From Myxococcales bacterium (GTDB lineage Bacteria; Myxococcota_A; Polyangia; Haliangiales; Haliangiaceae): a DNA stretch of 64,000 nucleotides. The notes below the pieces were generated by a model. That model was not told the DNA's origin. It ran no database searches and was given only the letters and a program-made list of their open reading frames with translations. Where the stretch lies: NCBI GenBank assembly GCA_016720595.1, contig JADKKI010000015.1:124001-188000 (forward strand). The letters run 5' to 3'. Numbering within the stretch: position 1 is the first letter of the stretch; each line of letters begins with the position of its first letter. Shown in pieces: positions 24,663 through 35,643 of the stretch. The position numbers and the translations under genes were made by a program.

Positions 24663-27080
24663 TCAGCGGGGTGGTGTTGCGACCACGGTGACGGGAAGGT
24701 TTGCGGCGGTGCCCCCGTTGCCCAGGCCGGCGTGCCCATCGAGACCCCAGCAGTACGCATGGCCTGCGGTGCTCCGCGCACAGCTGAAGTCCGTCCCCGA
24801 GGCGAGCTCGATCCAGGGATCGCCCTCGAGCACGAGATCGATCATCCGGGGGAGGGTCACCGGTGCCGTCGGGAGCGGCAGCGAGCCGAGCTGGCCATGC
24901 TGCCCATCACCCCAGCACCAGATCTTTCCATCACACAGGGCGCACGCGTGTGAGGTCCCGGCCGTGACTGCCGTACAGCCACCGAGCCCGGGGAGCACGT
25001 GCGGGTCGAACGTGGGATCGAGCAGCATCGTCGACGTCGGCTGGACCGCGCCGGTCTGACCGCGCGGGTTTGCACCCCAGCACGCGACGGCGAGGTCCGG
25101 CTGCACGCCGCACGCGAACGCGCCATACGCGGAGACCGCGAGGGCCGTGTAAATCGGCTTGAGCGGCGTGAGGAGCCCGCTGCCGCAGTCCGCCGGGCAG
25201 CTCGCCTGCGTCTCGTTGGGGTTGCAGTTGGTATCGCCGCAGGTGCCGGTCATCGGCGTGCCGAACTGGCCACGGGTCGCCTCTCCCCGGCACGCGAGCT
25301 TGTCCATCGCATCGCGGACGCACATCGTCCGCTCCCCGACGGCGATCTGCTTCACGTTGTCGAGCGCGAGATCACGGGTGGGCATCGCGTGCGAGACCAG
25401 CGCCGCACCCCAGCACCAGGTCTCGCCGCCACCAGGGGTCGCGCACTGCCCGGTGCGCCCGGTCGGCAGGAGCTTGGTCCAGGCCCGCCCGCCGGGCTGG
25501 GCGATCGTGCGCCGGATCGGTCCGGGCGCTGGCGTCCCGAGCTCACTCGAGCCGTTGCTGCCCCAGCAGGAGATCACGTCGTTCGCGAGCGCGCAGGTGT
25601 GGCCCGTTCCGGTCGCCACGTCATCGACGCTGGTGAGGAACGTGATCGCCTTCGGTGTCCCGATGTCGCAATCGAGGCCGGCCATGCACGGCGTACGCGG
25701 TGACGCGGCCCCCGTGCTCATTGCGGCGGGCGCGCCGACCAGCGTCGAGCCCCAGCAGTACAAGGTCTCGTTCTCGATCCCGCACGCGTGCGAGTCGCCG
25801 ACGGCGAGGGTATCGAACAGGTGACCACCCGCGATCTCGGTGGGCGTGACCGCCATGGTCGCGGCACTGGTGCCGAGCTGGCCAAACCGGTTGTCGCCCC
25901 AGCACATGACATCGGGGCCGACGAGCGCACACGCCAGCTCCGCGGATAGGCTGCGGCCGCCCGTGATCACGTCCGTGGTGTAGTTCCATCCGATGGAGAT
26001 CCCACTCGCGCCCGTGGTGACCTTCGCCCACCGCTTGGTCTCGGTCCAGACGCCGTTGCCGAGGCCACCGTTGTCCTCACTGCCCCAGCAGTAGACCGCG
26101 TCGCCCGCGAGGCCGCAGAACTTGCTGGCATCTCCGTGGATCTCCGTCCAGCCCGAGACGTTGGTGGCGAGCGAGGGCGTGTTCGTGGACGTCGTCACCG
26201 TCTGGTTGTTCTCGCCGAGCTCGCCGTAGTAGTTGCTGCCCCAGCAGGACAGCTTGCCATCGGCCATCGCGGCACAGCTGGCGCTCTCGGCCACCGCGAT
26301 CGCTCGCGCAGCGCCGGAGAGCGCGACGATCGGCACCGGCTCGTCGCCCTGCGTCGCCGCCGGCCCGACCTGACCGTACGCGCTGTAGCCCCAGCACAGC
26401 ACACCGGCGGCGGTCGAGATCCCGCACGAGTGGTTGATGCCGACCGCGATCGCGGCCCAGTCCGTGAGGCCGGTCATCACGGGCGTCGGCTCCTGGATAT
26501 CGCGGTACTGCATGCCGTTGCCGAGGCCGAGCGAGCCGTGCGCATCGGCGCCCCAGCAGTACAGCGTGCCCGCTCCGATCGCACAGGTCGCCGCTGTCGA
26601 GAGCGAGACGGCGGTCCAGGTCGTGGGGCCATCCGTGATCACGATCTCGAACGGGTTCACGACATCACCGCTCACGGGGCCGACCTGCGCGTGATCGTTC
26701 TGGCCCCAGCAGTACAGGCGACCTTCGCTGATCCCGCACACGTGGCCACCACCACCCTCGATCACCGACCACGGACCGCCGGCGATCCGGGTGGCGAGCG
26801 GATACTGGAGCTGGTCCCCCGCGTCGATCACGTGGTGCTGGTTGTCGCCCCAGCACCAGAGCGCGCCGAGATCATCGATCGCGCAGGCGAAGCCGGTCCC
26901 GGCCGTGACCTGCGTGAACGACGGGCGACAGACCTGACCCGGCTCGACGCAGTAGCCACCGGAGCAGGTGAGATCACCGGGGCACTCATCGGTGCAGGTG
27001 ATCGCGCATGGCTCGAGCCCGGAGGGGGCCTCGTAGCACGCAGCCACGAGGACCAAACAGCAGAGCCCCCATGCTCGCAT
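24663..27080 (-). CDS. RCC1-repeat lipoprotein, paralog B
   Basis: 805 aa. Same plan as paralog A: lipobox LVAAC, Cys-rich head (CAITCTDECPGDLTCSGGYC), about fourteen W-C-W-G blades and a Cys-rich insert (CNPNETQASCPADCG). One blade has LACRG in place of CWG. It is divergent from kinase 2, with 93 bp between the two starts, which may link the surface protein to the kinase. Likely outer-membrane or cell-surface; ligand unknown. Confidence 0.85.
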   Translation of the reverse strand: MRAWGLCCLVLVAACYEAPSGLEPCAITCTDECPGDLTCSGGYCVEPGQVCRPSFTQVTAGTGFACAIDDLGALWCWGDNQHHVIDAGDQLQYPLATRIAGGPWSVIEGGGGHVCGISEGRLYCWGQNDHAQVGPVSGDVVNPFEIVITDGPTTWTAVSLSTAATCAIGAGTLYCWGADAHGSLGLGNGMQYRDIQEPTPVMTGLTDWAAIAVGINHSCGISTAAGVLCWGYSAYGQVGPAATQGDEPVPIVALSGAARAIAVAESASCAAMADGKLSCWGSNYYGELGENNQTVTTSTNTPSLATNVSGWTEIHGDASKFCGLAGDAVYCWGSEDNGGLGNGVWTETKRWAKVTTGASGISIGWNYTTDVITGGRSLSAELACALVGPDVMCWGDNRFGQLGTSAATMAVTPTEIAGGHLFDTLAVGDSHACGIENETLYCWGSTLVGAPAAMSTGAASPRTPCMAGLDCDIGTPKAITFLTSVDDVATGTGHTCALANDVISCWGSNGSSELGTPAPGPIRRTIAQPGGRAWTKLLPTGRTGQCATPGGGETWCWGAALVSHAMPTRDLALDNVKQIAVGERTMCVRDAMDKLACRGEATRGQFGTPMTGTCGDTNCNPNETQASCPADCGSGLLTPLKPIYTALAVSAYGAFACGVQPDLAVACWGANPRGQTGAVQPTSTMLLDPTFDPHVLPGLGGCTAVTAGTSHACALCDGKIWCWGDGQHGQLGSLPLPTAPVTLPRMIDLVLEGDPWIELASGTDFSCARSTAGHAYCWGLDGHAGLGNGGTAANLPVTVVATPPR

Positions 27081-27087
27081 CGCTTAC

Positions 27088-27115
27088 ATTGTAGCCCGAG
27101 CGGCCACCTCGTGAA
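27088..27115 (-). promoter_or_regulatory. Candidate sigma-70-type promoter for RCC1 paralog B
   Basis: On the minus strand TTCACG (27115-27110) and TACAAT (27093-27088) are 16 bp apart. The -10 matches consensus in five of six bases and the -35 in four of six. The start site would fall at about 27081, next to the ATG, so translation would be nearly leaderless. Confidence 0.4.
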
Positions 27116-27173
27116 CAGCGCGGGTATCGTCCTGGCCTGTGTGGTTCGTGCACACGTAGTAAGCTGGTAGTCC

Positions 27174-28696
<1,523 letters not shown>

Positions 28697-28700
<4 letters not shown>

Positions 28701-29518
28701 GCCGGTACCTCGTGATCACGTGCGTGCTCGCCGGAGCCACAGTGCCCGCGGTGCCTGCCCTCGCCGGGGACAAGATCGCACCGGCCGTGCAGTCCAAGGC
28801 CGACGTGCTGTTCGAGAAGGCACAGGGCTTCTACACCGCGGGCCAGTACCAGGCGGCGATCCCGCTGTTCCAGGAGGCCTACGACCTGGTCCACGATCCC
28901 GTGTATCTGTTCAACATCGCGCAGAGCTATCGCAAGGTGCTCGACTGCGAGCAGGCCTCCGAGTTCTACACGCGCTACCTCGCCGCCGCGACCGACGCCG
29001 ATCCGAAGCAGCGCGAGAAGGTCACCGGCTGGCTCCGCGAGCTTCAGCCCTGCGTCGAGCAGCGGCAGCAGGAGCACGACGCGGTCAAGCGCGCCCAGGA
29101 GCAGGAGCAGGAGCGAGCGCGCCAGGCGCAGGAGCTCGAGCGGCAGCGAGCGAGCAAGGCACCGGCGACGGCGCGCGTGGATCACGGCAGGTCGCTGCGG
29201 ATCGCCGGGCTCGCAGTCGGCGCGGTCGGCGTGGTTGGCGTCGGCGTGGGCGTGCTGTATTCGATCCGCGGTCGCAGCTTGCGCAACGAGCTCGCCGACA
29301 GCTGCCGCATGGGCTGCGACTGGACGGATCCAGATCTGCGCGCCAAGGACAGCGACGGCCAGCGCGCCAACACCGTGTCCGCGATCGGGTGGATCGGCGG
29401 TGGTGTCGCGGTGCTGGCCGGCGCGGGGCTCTACCTGTGGGGACGGTCGAAGGTCGAGACCCTCCAGGTCACCCCGTCAGCGACGGGCGCCACGGTCTCG
29501 GCCCGTCTGTCTTTCTAG
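28697..29518 (+). CDS. TPR protein with two membrane segments (kinase-associated), copy 2
   Basis: 273 aa. Start GTG overlaps the kinase stop. Signal peptide ending in PALAGD, TPR region (LFEKAQGFYTAGQYQAAIPLFQEAY, PVYLFNIAQSYRK), then a Gln/Glu/Arg-rich coiled segment (about 115-155). Two membrane helices flank a loop with SCRMGCDW; the second ends GLYLWGRS. It is a paralog of 16093-16869. Because it is coupled to the kinase, it may deliver a signal to the kinase or be its substrate. Confidence 0.78.
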
Positions 29519-29531
29519 GACAGACGATCGC

Positions 29532-30080
29532 TCAGAAGCCGACGGTCGCCGAGGCGTGGAAGCCAGGCTGGTAGTACGCGGGGTCATACGAGCCCTGGTC
29601 GTACGAGCCCTGGTCGTAGCTCTCCTCGTAGTAGTTCTGGTCGACGTCGTAGTGACCGGGGAGCCAGCTCCACTCGTAGCCCGTCCAGCTCCAGCTGCCG
29701 GCGATCCAGATGTAGCCGGGGACCGCGTCGTAGTTCTCGACGACCAGCGCCGGGCGGCGGTAGTAGTCGCGATAGCGGACGTTGATCACCGGGCGCACGT
29801 ACGGACGATAGGTCCCGCCCGTGAAGTAGAACCGGTTGTTGCGGAACGTCGGGCGCTGCCGCTCGACGCGGACCGTGCGGGTCCCACGCGAGCCACGGTC
29901 GTTGTTCCGCCAGCCGCGGTTGTCGTTGCGGTTGTCGCGGACCTGCGGACGACGGTTGTCCTCGCGGTGGTCACGGACTTCTCCACGACCGCCACGCCAG
30001 TTGTTGTCCCGACGATCCGCGAGAGCGACGCCACCGGACAGGCCCAGGGCGATGGCAGTGAGAGTGATGATTCGGCGCAT
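29532..30080 (-). CDS. Secreted Arg/Asn-rich protein with WXXGXW-like repeats
   Basis: 182 aa. Signal peptide (ending GVALAD), then a very basic, Asn/Arg/Asp-rich region (about 22-90) and YIWIAGSWSWTGYEWSWLPGHYD, which fits the WXXGXW repeat seen in small secreted envelope proteins. The end is Tyr/Asp/Gln-rich with a short repeat DQGSYDQGSYD. Role unknown; a cell-envelope or matrix protein is likely. It lies downstream of, and in the same direction as, the two-component genes. Confidence 0.7.
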   Translation of the reverse strand: MRRIITLTAIALGLSGGVALADRRDNNWRGGRGEVRDHREDNRRPQVRDNRNDNRGWRNNDRGSRGTRTVRVERQRPTFRNNRFYFTGGTYRPYVRPVINVRYRDYYRRPALVVENYDAVPGYIWIAGSWSWTGYEWSWLPGHYDVDQNYYEESYDQGSYDQGSYDPAYYQPGFHASATVGF

Positions 30081-30177
30081 GCCCAGGGATGGAGCATCCG
30101 GCGTGCCGACTCGCGCTCTAGCAGTTCAAGGTACTTGCAGGGCGAAAACAGCACCCTCTGCGAATTCTGCAGTCACA

Positions 30178-30189
30178 GTCCTGCAGGAC
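30178..30189 (-). terminator. Palindrome GTCCTGCAGGAC after the response-regulator gene
   Basis: A perfect 12 bp palindrome starts 8 bp after the stop codon of the NtrC-type gene. It could be a weak terminator, or a binding site for the gene downstream. No T run follows. Confidence 0.3.
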
Positions 30190-30196
30190 CCGCAGG

Positions 30197-31543
30197 TTAC
30201 TCCACGCCGTACTTCTTGAGCCGGTCGTAGAGGGTCCGCTCGCCGATCCCCAGCTGCTCGGCCGCCTTGCGACGATTGCCGCCGACCACCTCGAGCGCAT
30301 GGAGGATCGCCTCCTTCTCGAGCTCGGCCAGCGGACGGACCTCCGCGCTCGCGGCCAGGGCGGGCGCCGGCTTGGACGAGGCGTCCTCCAGCCAGATGTG
30401 GCTCTCGTCGATCGAATCGCCGTCCGCGAGGATCGCCGCGCGCTCGAGCGTGTTCGCGAGCTCGCGCACGTTGCCGCGCCAGCTCGCAGCCGACAGGCGC
30501 TTCTCCGCCGCGGGGGTCAGCCGCGGGAGCGAGCGCTTGAGATCCCGCGCGATCCGCTCGAGCAGGTGCCGCGCGAGCGGGAGCACGTCGGCCGGACGCT
30601 CGCGCAGCGGCGGGAGCTTGATCGGGAACACCGCGAGCCGGTGATAGAGGTCCTCACGGAACCGGCCATCATCGATCATCGCGCGGAGATCGCGGTTGGT
30701 GGCGGCGACCCAGCGCACGTCGACCTCGAGTGTGCGGCTGCCGCCCACGCGCTCGAACCGGCGCTCCTGGAGCACGCGGAGGAGCTTGGCCTGCAGCTCG
30801 AGCTTGAGCTCGCCGACCTCGTCGAGGAAGAACGTGCCGCCATCGGCCAGCTCGAGGCGGCCGCGCTTGCGCTCCGTGGCGCCGGTGAACGCGCCCTTCT
30901 CGTGGCCGAACAGCTCGCTCTCGAGCAGCGTATCGGTCAGCGCGGCGCAGTTGATCGCCATGAACGGCTTGGTCGCGCGCGGGCTCTTGGCGTGGATGGT
31001 GCGCGCAGCCACCTCCTTGCCGGTGCCGCTCTCGCCGAGCAGCAGCACCGTGGCGTTGGTGCGCGCCACCTTCTCGATCGCCTCGACCACCGGGTTCATC
31101 GCGGGATCGCCATAGGTCAGCGGCGGACCCGACAGCGACTCGATGTGACGCTCGGTGCCATCGACGCGATCCTTCAGGCCACGGCGCTCCACGGCGCGCG
31201 CCACGAGCAGGCGCAGCTCGTCGGGGCCAGAGATCGGCTTCTGGAGGTACTCGAAGGCGCCGAGCTTCATCGCCTCGACGGCGTTGTCGACCGTGCCGTG
31301 CGCGGTCATGACGATCACCTCGACCTCGGGCTGCTCGGCGCGGACCTTGCGCAGCAGCGACATGCCGTCCATGCCCGGCATCTTGAGATCGGTCAGGAGG
31401 AGATCGAACCCGCGCTCCTCGAGGATCTTCGCGGCCTCCTTGCCATCCTTCGCGGCGACCACCGTGTGCTCGTCGAGCTCGAGGGTGTCCGTGATGAACT
31501 CGCGCAGCCCAGCTTCGTCGTCGGCGACAAGGATGCGTGCCAT
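30197..31543 (-). CDS. NtrC-family sigma-54-dependent response regulator
   Basis: 448 aa from ATG 31543, chosen because [11 protein letters not shown] is the normal receiver start and it lies 1 base after the kinase stop. Receiver with phosphoacceptor Asp52 ([10 protein letters not shown]). AAA+ domain with Walker A GESGTGKE, the sigma-54 contact loop GAFTGA, Walker [11 protein letters not shown] and the arginine-finger region. A Fis-type HTH ends the protein ([24 protein letters not shown]). It activates sigma-54 promoters when phosphorylated by the coupled kinase. Targets are not known. Confidence 0.95.
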   Translation of the reverse strand: MARILVADDEAGLREFITDTLELDEHTVVAAKDGKEAAKILEERGFDLLLTDLKMPGMDGMSLLRKVRAEQPEVEVIVMTAHGTVDNAVEAMKLGAFEYLQKPISGPDELRLLVARAVERRGLKDRVDGTERHIESLSGPPLTYGDPAMNPVVEAIEKVARTNATVLLLGESGTGKEVAARTIHAKSPRATKPFMAINCAALTDTLLESELFGHEKGAFTGATERKRGRLELADGGTFFLDEVGELKLELQAKLLRVLQERRFERVGGSRTLEVDVRWVAATNRDLRAMIDDGRFREDLYHRLAVFPIKLPPLRERPADVLPLARHLLERIARDLKRSLPRLTPAAEKRLSAASWRGNVRELANTLERAAILADGDSIDESHIWLEDASSKPAPALAASAEVRPLAELEKEAILHALEVVGGNRRKAAEQLGIGERTLYDRLKKYGVE

Positions 31544-31544
31544 A

Positions 31545-32789
31545 TCAGGACTCCGGGATCTCGGCGCGAAACAGCGCGCCACCGCTCGGTGCAGACAGGA
31601 CCGAGAGCGTACCCCCATGCGACTCCACGACGCGACGGGCGACGGCAAGTCCGAGGCCGGTTCCTTGCGTCTTCCCGGTGTGGAACGGCTCGAAGATGCG
31701 CTCGCGGTCCTCCACGGGCACGCCGGGGCCGTGGTCGGAGACCTCGATCACCAGGCGCTCGCCCTCGGTGCGCACCGTGGCCACGACCGGAGCGCCTGCC
31801 GCGACGGCGTTGTCGACCAGGTTGACCACGACCTCGCGGATCCGGCCGGCATCGAGCGGCCAGGTCGCCGGGGCGCGCGTCGTGTCCACGCTGATCTCGC
31901 CGGGGATGCTGCTCGCGGCCTCGCGGACGATCGCGCCCGGGTCCACGGGCTCGCGCCGGATCGCGCCGGTCCGCACGAAGTGGAGCAGGTCGTTGGTCAG
32001 CTGCTCCAGCCGGACCGCCTCGTCCACCACGCGCTCGGCCTTGGTGCGCGGCTTGTCCCCCTCCGGGAGGATCTTCGCCAGCATCTGCGACAGCAGCTGC
32101 GCGTTGCCCTTCAGCGACGCGAGCGGGTTCTTGATCTCGTGAGCGAGCACCGCGGACATCTCGCCCAGGTGCGCGAGGCGGCGCTCTCGCTCGCGCGTCC
32201 GCTCGTCGGCATTGCGCCGCGCTTCGCGCCGCACCAGCACGATCGCCACGCCGAGCAGGCTGGCCGCCGCGAGCGCCCCGATGCCGAGCGTCCAGGCGGC
32301 GGTGCCGCGGAGCTCGTTCGCTTGCACGGGCTCGATCTCGACGACGAACCGCGGCGTGCGTCCGCCCGCCTTCATCCGGCGGAACGCGCGCACCGTCAGG
32401 CGGATCCGCCCGTCGATCTCCTGCATCGCGCGGTTTGGCGAGGTGGACTCGTCGACCTCATCTCCGATCGCCTGGCCCGCGGACGCGACGATGTTGCCGC
32501 GGCCCTCGACCATCCCGATGTAGCGCAGGCCCTCATCTGCATGGTCGGCCAGGATCGCCGCGAGGTTCTCGGACGACGGCGCCGCGTCGAGATCGGCGAT
32601 GTCCGCGCGGACCGCCTGCTCGATCGCCAGGGCCTGGCCGCGGCGCACCGCGTCCGAGGCGTTGAGCACCGACGAGCGCGTCGACCACACCGTCGCCAGC
32701 AGCGCGACGCCAATCAACACGAACGTCGCCACGACGGACCACCCGGCGAGTGGCGTCGTGGCGCGAGGGGGAGGCATCGCCGGCAGCAT
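31545..32789 (-). CDS. Membrane sensor histidine kinase
   Basis: 414 aa. Two membrane helices (about 17-36 and 163-186) flank a periplasmic sensor region without a recognised fold. Then an HAMP-like charged linker, an H-box ([15 protein letters not shown], His217), N-box (NLVDNAV), G1 (DHGPGVP) and G2 (GTGLGLAV). It is the partner of the NtrC-type regulator directly downstream. Confidence 0.93.
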   Translation of the reverse strand: MLPAMPPPRATTPLAGWSVVATFVLIGVALLATVWSTRSSVLNASDAVRRGQALAIEQAVRADIADLDAAPSSENLAAILADHADEGLRYIGMVEGRGNIVASAGQAIGDEVDESTSPNRAMQEIDGRIRLTVRAFRRMKAGGRTPRFVVEIEPVQANELRGTAAWTLGIGALAAASLLGVAIVLVRREARRNADERTRERERRLAHLGEMSAVLAHEIKNPLASLKGNAQLLSQMLAKILPEGDKPRTKAERVVDEAVRLEQLTNDLLHFVRTGAIRREPVDPGAIVREAASSIPGEISVDTTRAPATWPLDAGRIREVVVNLVDNAVAAGAPVVATVRTEGERLVIEVSDHGPGVPVEDRERIFEPFHTGKTQGTGLGLAVARRVVESHGGTLSVLSAPSGGALFRAEIPES

Positions 32790-32804
32790 AGCGCCTCCGC
32801 TGGC

Positions 32805-33233
32805 TCAGGGCTGGCCGCGGTCACCACCGCGATCTCGGCCGCGATCACCGCCGCGATCACCGCCGCGGTCATCGTCGCGATCTCGGCCTCGATCACCGCC
32901 GTGGTCACCGCCACGACCGCCCCGCATCTTCCCGCGACCCATCCGGCCCTGGTGGTGGCGCCCCGCCTTGAACTCCTCGATCGAGAGCAGGCCGTTGCGG
33001 TCCGTGTCGAGCTTCGCGAACTGCTTCAGCGCGCGCGCATCCTGCATCGCCTGCTTCTCCGTAGCGTCGAGCTTGCCGTCCTTGTTCGAGTCGAACTTGG
33101 CGAGCACCTCGGCCTTGTGGACCTGGCGGTCGAGCTGGGTCCCACCACCACGCCCTTGTGCGCCGGCGATTCCGGCCGCGCCACCGACGAGCACCGCCGC
33201 CGTGACGAACGCGATCTTGATCTTCTTCAACAT
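32805..33233 (-). CDS. Secreted EF-hand protein with RGGD-rich tail
   Basis: 142 aa from ATG 33233, chosen for AAGGAGG 8 bases upstream and the signal peptide that follows (ending GIAGAQ). Two EF-hand loops, DSNKDGKLDATE and DTDRNGLLSIEE, are canonical Ca ligands. The tail (about 105-142) is a low-complexity run of RGGD/RDRD units with matching near-tandem DNA repeats at 32810-32925. Likely exported; it may bind calcium or act in the matrix. It is in the same direction as the two-component genes, 15 bp before the kinase start. Confidence 0.8.
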   Translation of the reverse strand: MLKKIKIAFVTAAVLVGGAAGIAGAQGRGGGTQLDRQVHKAEVLAKFDSNKDGKLDATEKQAMQDARALKQFAKLDTDRNGLLSIEEFKAGRHHQGRMGRGKMRGGRGGDHGGDRGRDRDDDRGGDRGGDRGRDRGGDRGQP

Positions 33234-33320
33234 CTGGATGACCTCCTTGGTCTGATGGGAGCCATCGCAAGCTGCGTGCCGCACGCAACTACGTGGATGC
33301 ATTCGCGCGGCTCGCGCGTT

Positions 33321-33357
33321 GCGCTGCGGAACCCGCAGCACGCGCTGCAGAACCCGC
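33321..33357. promoter_or_regulatory. Two 16 bp direct repeats spaced 21 bp
   Basis: GCGCTGCGGAACCCGC (33321-33336) and GCGCTGCAGAACCCGC (33342-33357) differ at one base and start 21 bp apart, two helical turns. They lie 88 bp or more upstream of the EF-hand gene and just after the stop of the oxidoreductase at 33371. This is a plausible activator or repressor site; no protein is assigned. Confidence 0.4.
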
Positions 33358-33370
33358 CGCTACCTCTCCA

Positions 33371-34069
33371 TCAGCGGAGGTCGGCGCCGTCGACGATCTT
33401 GTCGGTGGCGGGATCTTCGCCAAGGCGGATCAGCGCGGACGCGAGCACATCGCCAGTGGTCGAGCGAAACCTGTCGCGCAGCTTCTTGCCGCCGAACACA
33501 CCCGCCACCGCGAGCAGCCCATCGCCGACGACCGCGGCGGTCTTCTCGCCGATCCGGCTCTCGTCGCGCTCGCCCGTGATGATCGAGGGGCGCGCGATCA
33601 CGTACGGCACGCCCGAGGAGATCACCACCTGTTCGGCCTTGCCGCGCGCAGACAGGTACGCCGAGCGCGCCTTCGGATCTGCGCCGACGCTCGACAGATA
33701 GACGATCCGGGGCCGGGTCTCCGAGCGCTTCACCGCATCCACCGCGAGCTGCGTCAGGCCGAGATCGATCTTCTCGTAGATGTCGCCTTCGACCGCCTCG
33801 GCCTTGGCCTTGCCACGTGTGGTGCCGATCAGGATGTACAGCTGACCAGCCCCGGCGGCGAACAGCGCCTTGAACCGAGCGGCGAGCTGCGCGACATCCC
33901 ACGGCGTGGTGTCGACGGTGGCGCCTTGTTCGCCGAACGTGGTCTGCCAGTCGGCGAGCTTGCTCGAATCCGGCCGCACGTGGGCGATCGGGGCCGCACC
34001 GCGGACACACAGCTGACGCACCACCTCGCGCCCGACGAAGCCCGTGGCGCCGAGGACGAACGCGGTCAC
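33371..34069 (-). CDS. NAD(P)-binding (atypical SDR) oxidoreductase
   Basis: 232 aa from GTG 34069, whose GTGA overlaps the stop of the ferredoxin reductase upstream. The Rossmann start TAFVLGATGFVGREVVRQL is clear. RIVYLSSVGAD and a YLSARGKAEQV segment (Y..x..K) fit atypical short-chain dehydrogenases of the NAD(P)H-binding/NmrA type. The stretch VIARPSIITGERDESR is also typical. Substrate unknown. Translational coupling suggests work with the flavin reductase. Confidence 0.85.
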   Translation of the reverse strand: MTAFVLGATGFVGREVVRQLCVRGAAPIAHVRPDSSKLADWQTTFGEQGATVDTTPWDVAQLAARFKALFAAGAGQLYILIGTTRGKAKAEAVEGDIYEKIDLGLTQLAVDAVKRSETRPRIVYLSSVGADPKARSAYLSARGKAEQVVISSGVPYVIARPSIITGERDESRIGEKTAAVVGDGLLAVAGVFGGKKLRDRFRSTTGDVLASALIRLGEDPATDKIVDGADLR

Positions 34070-35007
34070 AGCTTCGCCAGGGCAGCCTGCATGCGCGCCT
34101 TGAGCGGCTCGACCACGGCGGGATCCTTGATGTTGATCACCGGCTCGGTGTCGTACTGCTCGTAGAACACGCTGTCCTTGGCCTCGGCCGGCACGCCGAG
34201 CGCCTCGCGGATGCGCTTGAAGTCCGGGATGAACGCGCGATCGATCAGCGGCACGACCGTGCCCGTGATCGTGCCGGTGAGGCCGCAGATGTAGATCAGG
34301 ACGTTCTTCGGGTTGAAGCCGCCCTTCGCCAGGCCGAGCCGCTGCTCGAGATCGTCGAGCCGCGCGCCCTCGAAGAACGCCTCGACGCGGCCGGTGTCGC
34401 CCTTCCAGTCCTGGGCTTCCTTCGGCCGGCTGACCGTGCCCCAGTACTTGAGGCCGTTGGTCTCGACGTACTTCATCAGCTCGTCGCGGTAGCCGAGGTC
34501 GGCCGGGTACGACGCACCGTGGAGGAGCACGTACTTCGAGAGGTCCGCCTTCGGGTTCCGCCGCAGCTCGCTGCGCACCATGCTCACGAAGGGCGCGGAC
34601 CCGGTGCCGGCGGCGACCAGGACCTTGATCCGAGGATCGTCGAGACCGACGGTGTCCTTGATCGTGAACACGCCCGCGGCCACGGGGCGCATGTACATGC
34701 GATCCCCGGCCTTGAGCTTCCACAGGAGGTGGGTCAGCGGGTTCTCGGACTCGGGCTTCGAGACGAAGCGCACGTAGAACTCGATCGGCCCGTCATCCTC
34801 GGGAGCCGAGGCGATCGACATCGACCGGCGGACCGAGCCGAGCTCCGTCTTCTCCTGGTTGTTCGCGCCGAGCACACAGTACTGGCCGGGGGTGAACCAC
34901 GGCCGCTCGGTGGGCGGGGCGTCGGGGAGAATCCGGAACAAGGTCAGCGCGTCGGTGACATCGACGCGCTCGACGAGCGTTGCGTTGTACTCGAGGGGCT
35001 TCGCCAT
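34066..35007 (-). CDS. Ferredoxin/flavodoxin-NADP(+) reductase family protein
   Basis: 313 aa. The FAD site RRSMSIASAP (RxYS-like, with Met for Tyr) and the FTPGQYC lead-in are followed by an NADP half with LVAAGTGSAPFVSMV and LIYICGLTGTITGTV. It moves electrons between NAD(P)H and a ferredoxin or flavodoxin in the cytoplasm. No signal peptide. Coupled to the SDR gene. Confidence 0.88.
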   Translation of the reverse strand: MAKPLEYNATLVERVDVTDALTLFRILPDAPPTERPWFTPGQYCVLGANNQEKTELGSVRRSMSIASAPEDDGPIEFYVRFVSKPESENPLTHLLWKLKAGDRMYMRPVAAGVFTIKDTVGLDDPRIKVLVAAGTGSAPFVSMVRSELRRNPKADLSKYVLLHGASYPADLGYRDELMKYVETNGLKYWGTVSRPKEAQDWKGDTGRVEAFFEGARLDDLEQRLGLAKGGFNPKNVLIYICGLTGTITGTVVPLIDRAFIPDFKRIREALGVPAEAKDSVFYEQYDTEPVINIKDPAVVEPLKARMQAALAKL

Positions 35008-35028
35008 GCGGGCCCGACGCTAACATGG

Positions 35029-35643
35029 TCAGCGCATCGAGGTCTTCTCGAGGCGCTTGGCATCGTGCAGCGCCTTCCAGGCCTCCGCGCGGGAGTCCTC
35101 GAGCCGACCCATCGCCTTGTTCGCGTCGTCGTGGCGCTGCTCCCAGGTCGCGGCCTCGACGCCCTCGAGCCCCTGGATCAAATTCCCCGCCTCGTCGAGC
35201 CGCATCTGGAAGATCTGCAGCTTCTCGTTGACCTTGGCGCGGTCCGCCTCGACGATCGGGTAGCCCGACGCGAACGAGATGATGAGCATCGGCTGCTGCG
35301 CCATGACGGCGTGCACACCGCGCAGGGTGGCGAGCCGCACCATCCGCATGTGGGCGAACTCGCCCTGCGCGGCACCGAGCTTCTTGGCCTGCTCGCCCAC
35401 ATCCTTGGCTTCGTCCGCGATGTCGCCCGCATTGTCGCGCGCCTTCTCGCTGAGGTGATCGCGGCGATCCTTCGCGGTCTCCACCACATCGCGCGTCTGG
35501 CTGCGCAGGTCCTTGGTGCCATCGTTGACACGCTCGGCGGCACGATCCGACTCCTTGCCGGTCTTGTCCTTGTTGCAGGCCGCGGGGGCCACGAGCAGCG
35601 CCGCCGCGAGGAACACGTTACGAAATCCATGCAGGTTGGTCAT
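35029..35643 (-). CDS. Lipoprotein with coiled-coil region (PA2778-like operon)
   Basis: 204 aa from ATG 35643, which overlaps the stop of the C39 peptidase gene by one base. Lipobox VAPAAC. A long charged helical part (about 25-85, ESDRAAERVNDGTKDLRSQTRD and on) reads as coiled coil, followed by another helical region. No known domain recognised. The three genes 36531 to 35029 look like one operon. Confidence 0.7.
   Translation of the reverse strand: MTNLHGFRNVFLAAALLVAPAACNKDKTGKESDRAAERVNDGTKDLRSQTRDVVETAKDRRDHLSEKARDNAGDIADEAKDVGEQAKKLGAAQGEFAHMRMVRLATLRGVHAVMAQQPMLIISFASGYPIVEADRAKVNEKLQIFQMRLDEAGNLIQGLEGVEAATWEQRHDDANKAMGRLEDSRAEAWKALHDAKRLEKTSMR

Noticed and set aside
30093..30108. 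Sigma-54-like sequence CGGCACGCCGGATGCT on the minus strand just before the WXXGXW protein gene
   Set aside because: Spacing of GG and GC is right and the match is good, but the start site would be 2 bases before the ATG with no room for a ribosome site. Probably chance, though an NtrC-type gene is adjacent.
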